Source: Thermoplasmatota archaeon (GTDB lineage Archaea > Thermoplasmatota > B47-G6 > B47-G6B > 47-G6). Taken from it: a stretch of 64,000 nucleotides of DNA. Shown in pieces: positions 62,460 to 64,000 of this stretch (position 1 is the stretch's first letter; every line of letters begins with the position of its first letter). Where the stretch lies: the NCBI GenBank assembly GCA_029258975.1, contig JAPDJS010000011.1, positions 1 to 64,000 on the forward strand. The letters run 5' to 3'. Made by a program: the position numbers and the translations under genes. Under the pieces are notes generated by a model that did no database searches, had not been told where the DNA came from, and saw only the letters and a list, made by a program, of their open reading frames with translations.

Positions 62460-63445
62460 GAGCTCTTATAGTCTTCTCTACTGGCATAGAGCCAACAGGC
62501 TACGTAGTGTCCCTTGTCTACCTCAACCATCGGAGGCTCCTTTTCTGAACAAATGTCCATCTTATGTGGACATCTTGGGTGGAACCTACATCCTGATGGT
62601 ACGTTTATTGGGTTAGGAGGCTCTCCCGCAACTTGTACCTTCTTTTTCTTTGCAACCTTGGGATCCGGTACTGGTATGCTCTTTATGAGCATATCTGTGT
62701 AGGGGTGTAAAGGTTTCTCAAAAATTACTTCAGACGAACCTAACTCCACGATTTTGCCAAGGTACATGACTGCCATGCGATGGCTCATGTACTTTACTAC
62801 GCCTAGATCGTGCGATATAAATAGATACGAGAATCTATAGTCTCTCTGAAGATCCTTTAGCATATTCAATATTGTGGCTTGAACAGATACATCCAACGCA
62901 GATGTCGGCTCATCAAGAACAATGAATTCTGGTCTTATAGCCAAAAGCCTTGCGAGAGCTATTCTTTGTCTTTGACCTCCACTAAATTCGTGAGGATACC
63001 TATACAGGTGCATCTCGTTTAATCCAACACTCTCCAAGAGCTTTATAACGAAATCTTCAGGATCGTCCACGGAGATTCCATAGAACTTTATGGGTTCCAT
63101 AATAATATCAAAGACCGTCATCCTAGGATTAAGGGAGGAGTACGGGTCTTGGAACATTATTTGAGCTCTTCTTCTAAAGTTAAGAAGGTCTTTTCCTCTA
63201 AGTTTCATGACGTCGACGCCATCAAATATTATCCTACCGCTTGTAGGTTCTATAAGCCTAAGAATCGTTCTTCCAAGAGTGGTCTTACCACATCCGGACT
63301 CTCCGACAAGACCCAAAGTCTCGTTCCTTTGAATCTCAAACGAAACCCCATCGACAGCCTTAACCCACTGCCTATGAAGTGTAAACCCTCTTACAGGAAA
63401 ATATTTTTTGAGATCTTCCACCCTAACAAGTGGCTTGTCGTTCAT
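62453..63445 (-). CDS. Oligopeptide ABC transporter ATPase OppF/DppF
   Basis: A 330-residue ATPase with Walker [10 protein letters not shown], signature [13 protein letters not shown], Walker [13 protein letters not shown], and a C-terminal oligopeptide-family extension. That extension has a cysteine cluster ([14 protein letters not shown]...C), as in Opp/Dpp ATPases with a [4Fe-4S] or zinc site. It overlaps OppD by 4 nt. The permeases and binding protein must lie to the right of the window. Confidence 0.92.
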   Translation of the reverse strand: MNDKPLVRVEDLKKYFPVRGFTLHRQWVKAVDGVSFEIQRNETLGLVGESGCGKTTLGRTILRLIEPTSGRIIFDGVDVMKLRGKDLLNFRRRAQIMFQDPYSSLNPRMTVFDIIMEPIKFYGISVDDPEDFVIKLLESVGLNEMHLYRYPHEFSGGQRQRIALARLLAIRPEFIVLDEPTSALDVSVQATILNMLKDLQRDYRFSYLFISHDLGVVKYMSHRMAVMYLGKIVELGSSEVIFEKPLHPYTDMLIKSIPVPDPKVAKKKKVQVAGEPPNPINVPSGCRFHPRCPHKMDICSEKEPPMVEVDKGHYVACWLYASREDYKSSQ

Positions 63446-64000
63446 TCTCCTTGCACCTCTACAGCTTGGGGCGTAGTTTTCTCTTCATGCTCTAACTTTC
63501 CATAGAGCCAACAGGCTACGTAGTGTCCCTTCTTAATTTCTACCAATGGAGGTTCTTTGATCTTACAGACTTCCGTAGCAAACGGACATCTTGGGTGGAA
63601 CCTACAACCGCCGGGCGGGTTTATAAGATTTGGTACAGTGCCCGGAATAGACTCCAGTTTTTCTATTTTCTTCAAGGGATCAGGAACTGCTTTCAAAAGA
63701 GCCTTGGCATACGGATGTTGCGGATCTTCGAATATTGTAAAGACATCCGCTAACTCAACAATCTTTCCGGCATACATTACCGCCACTCTGTCTGCCATCT
63801 CTGCCACAACACCCATGTTGTGAGTAATTAGTATTACCGTACTACCATACTCCCTCTTTAGCTTCCTTAGAAGCTCTAGTATCTGTGCCTGGACAGTAAC
63901 ATCAAGGGCCGTGGTAGGTTCATCCGCTATAAGTATCCTTGGATTATTCGATATGGCAGTAGATATTACGACACGTTGCCTCATACCACCAGAAAGTTCG
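63442..64000 (-). CDS. Oligopeptide ABC transporter ATPase OppD/DppD, C-terminal part
   Basis: The gene continues past the right edge. Visible are the signature [13 protein letters not shown], Walker [13 protein letters not shown], the H-loop [15 protein letters not shown], and the same C-terminal cysteine cluster ([14 protein letters not shown]). The N-terminal half with Walker A is outside. It is coupled to oppF by a 4-nt overlap. Confidence 0.92.
   Translation of the reverse strand, partial: ELSGGMRQRVVISTAISNNPRILIADEPTTALDVTVQAQILELLRKLKREYGSTVILITHNMGVVAEMADRVAVMYAGKIVELADVFTIFEDPQHPYAKALLKAVPDPLKKIEKLESIPGTVPNLINPPGGCRFHPRCPFATEVCKIKEPPLVEIKKGHYVACWLYGKLEHEEKTTPQAVEVQGE

Noticed and set aside
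1..64000. tRNA, rRNA, CRISPR arrays or intact insertion sequences
   Set aside because: Read by eye on both strands, I found no cloverleaf, rRNA-like block, repeat-spacer array or transposase gene; a tRNAscan and Infernal run would settle this.

Overview
The window looks like chromosomal DNA of a hyperthermophilic or thermophilic archaeon. Arginine is mostly AGA/AGG and isoleucine often ATA. Shine-Dalgarno sequences are strong and of the GGAGGTGAT type. TATA boxes lie about 25 bp before inferred starts, and many protein families are archaeal (UPF0282, Lrp-TRASH CopR, HTH_10/bat regulator, DUF35 beside thiolase). I cannot fix the lineage. The gene set (peptide and amino-acid uptake, threonine and glycerol breakdown, CoA-transferase) suggests a heterotroph. 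I saw no rRNA, tRNA, CRISPR array or intact insertion sequence.

Layout. 1-9.7 kb: edge-truncated CorA, an M20D relic and an intact M20 peptidase, a TAG-interrupted membrane gene, a zinc protease, a small glycosyltransferase followed by decayed coding sequence, an OPT peptide transporter, two paralogous small membrane proteins, a beta-propeller protein and glyoxylate reductase. 9.7-18.5 kb: an MFS transporter with a disturbed 5' end, an orphan DppB-type permease with a secreted partner, a large surface C25 protease with beta-helix and PKD domains, an MBL hydrolase and an amidohydrolase. 18.6-22.9 kb: an SDR-type threonine dehydrogenase and KBL pair, membrane proteins and a frameshifted amidohydrolase. 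23-30.5 kb: a tight six-gene operon with an AGPS-like FAD enzyme, a GlpC-like Fe-S protein, a BON-GlpA fusion, a disulfide-reductase-fold flavoprotein, DUF1667 and an atypical FGGY kinase. 30.5-35.5 kb: UPF0282, a Na+-amino acid symporter with its small subunit, and an EamA transporter. 35.6-40 kb: a metal-homeostasis island (His/Met-rich secreted protein, ZIP, E1-like enzyme, frameshifted FTR1, CopZ-like chaperone, CopR-like regulator) dotted with TTTACA-N3-TGTAAA palindromes. 40.4-53.6 kb: a seven-gene CoA-dependent catabolic operon, an HTH_10 regulator, a Liv-type ABC operon and a divergent hydrolase, linked by a shared GTTAAC-N2-GTTAAC box. 53.7-64 kb: an HTH/degenerate-NTase regulator, a secreted protein, a monoacylglycerol-lipase-like hydrolase facing a canonical glycerol operon (GlpK-GlpA-flavoprotein-DUF1667), an unknown protein, and OppF/OppD running off the edge.

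The genes form three functional themes. The first is peptide and amino-acid use: M20, OPT, Opp, MetP/MetS and C25, with threonine going to glycine plus acetyl-CoA. The second is glycerol or lipid catabolism through two related redox modules, one canonical and one built around an AGPS-like enzyme and a kinase with an altered glycerol pocket. The third is an apparently coregulated uptake, CoA activation and C-C cleavage pathway for an unknown organic acid or ester. Several genes are broken by single-base indels at homopolymers or by a stop codon, so raw-read support should be checked before calling them pseudogenes.
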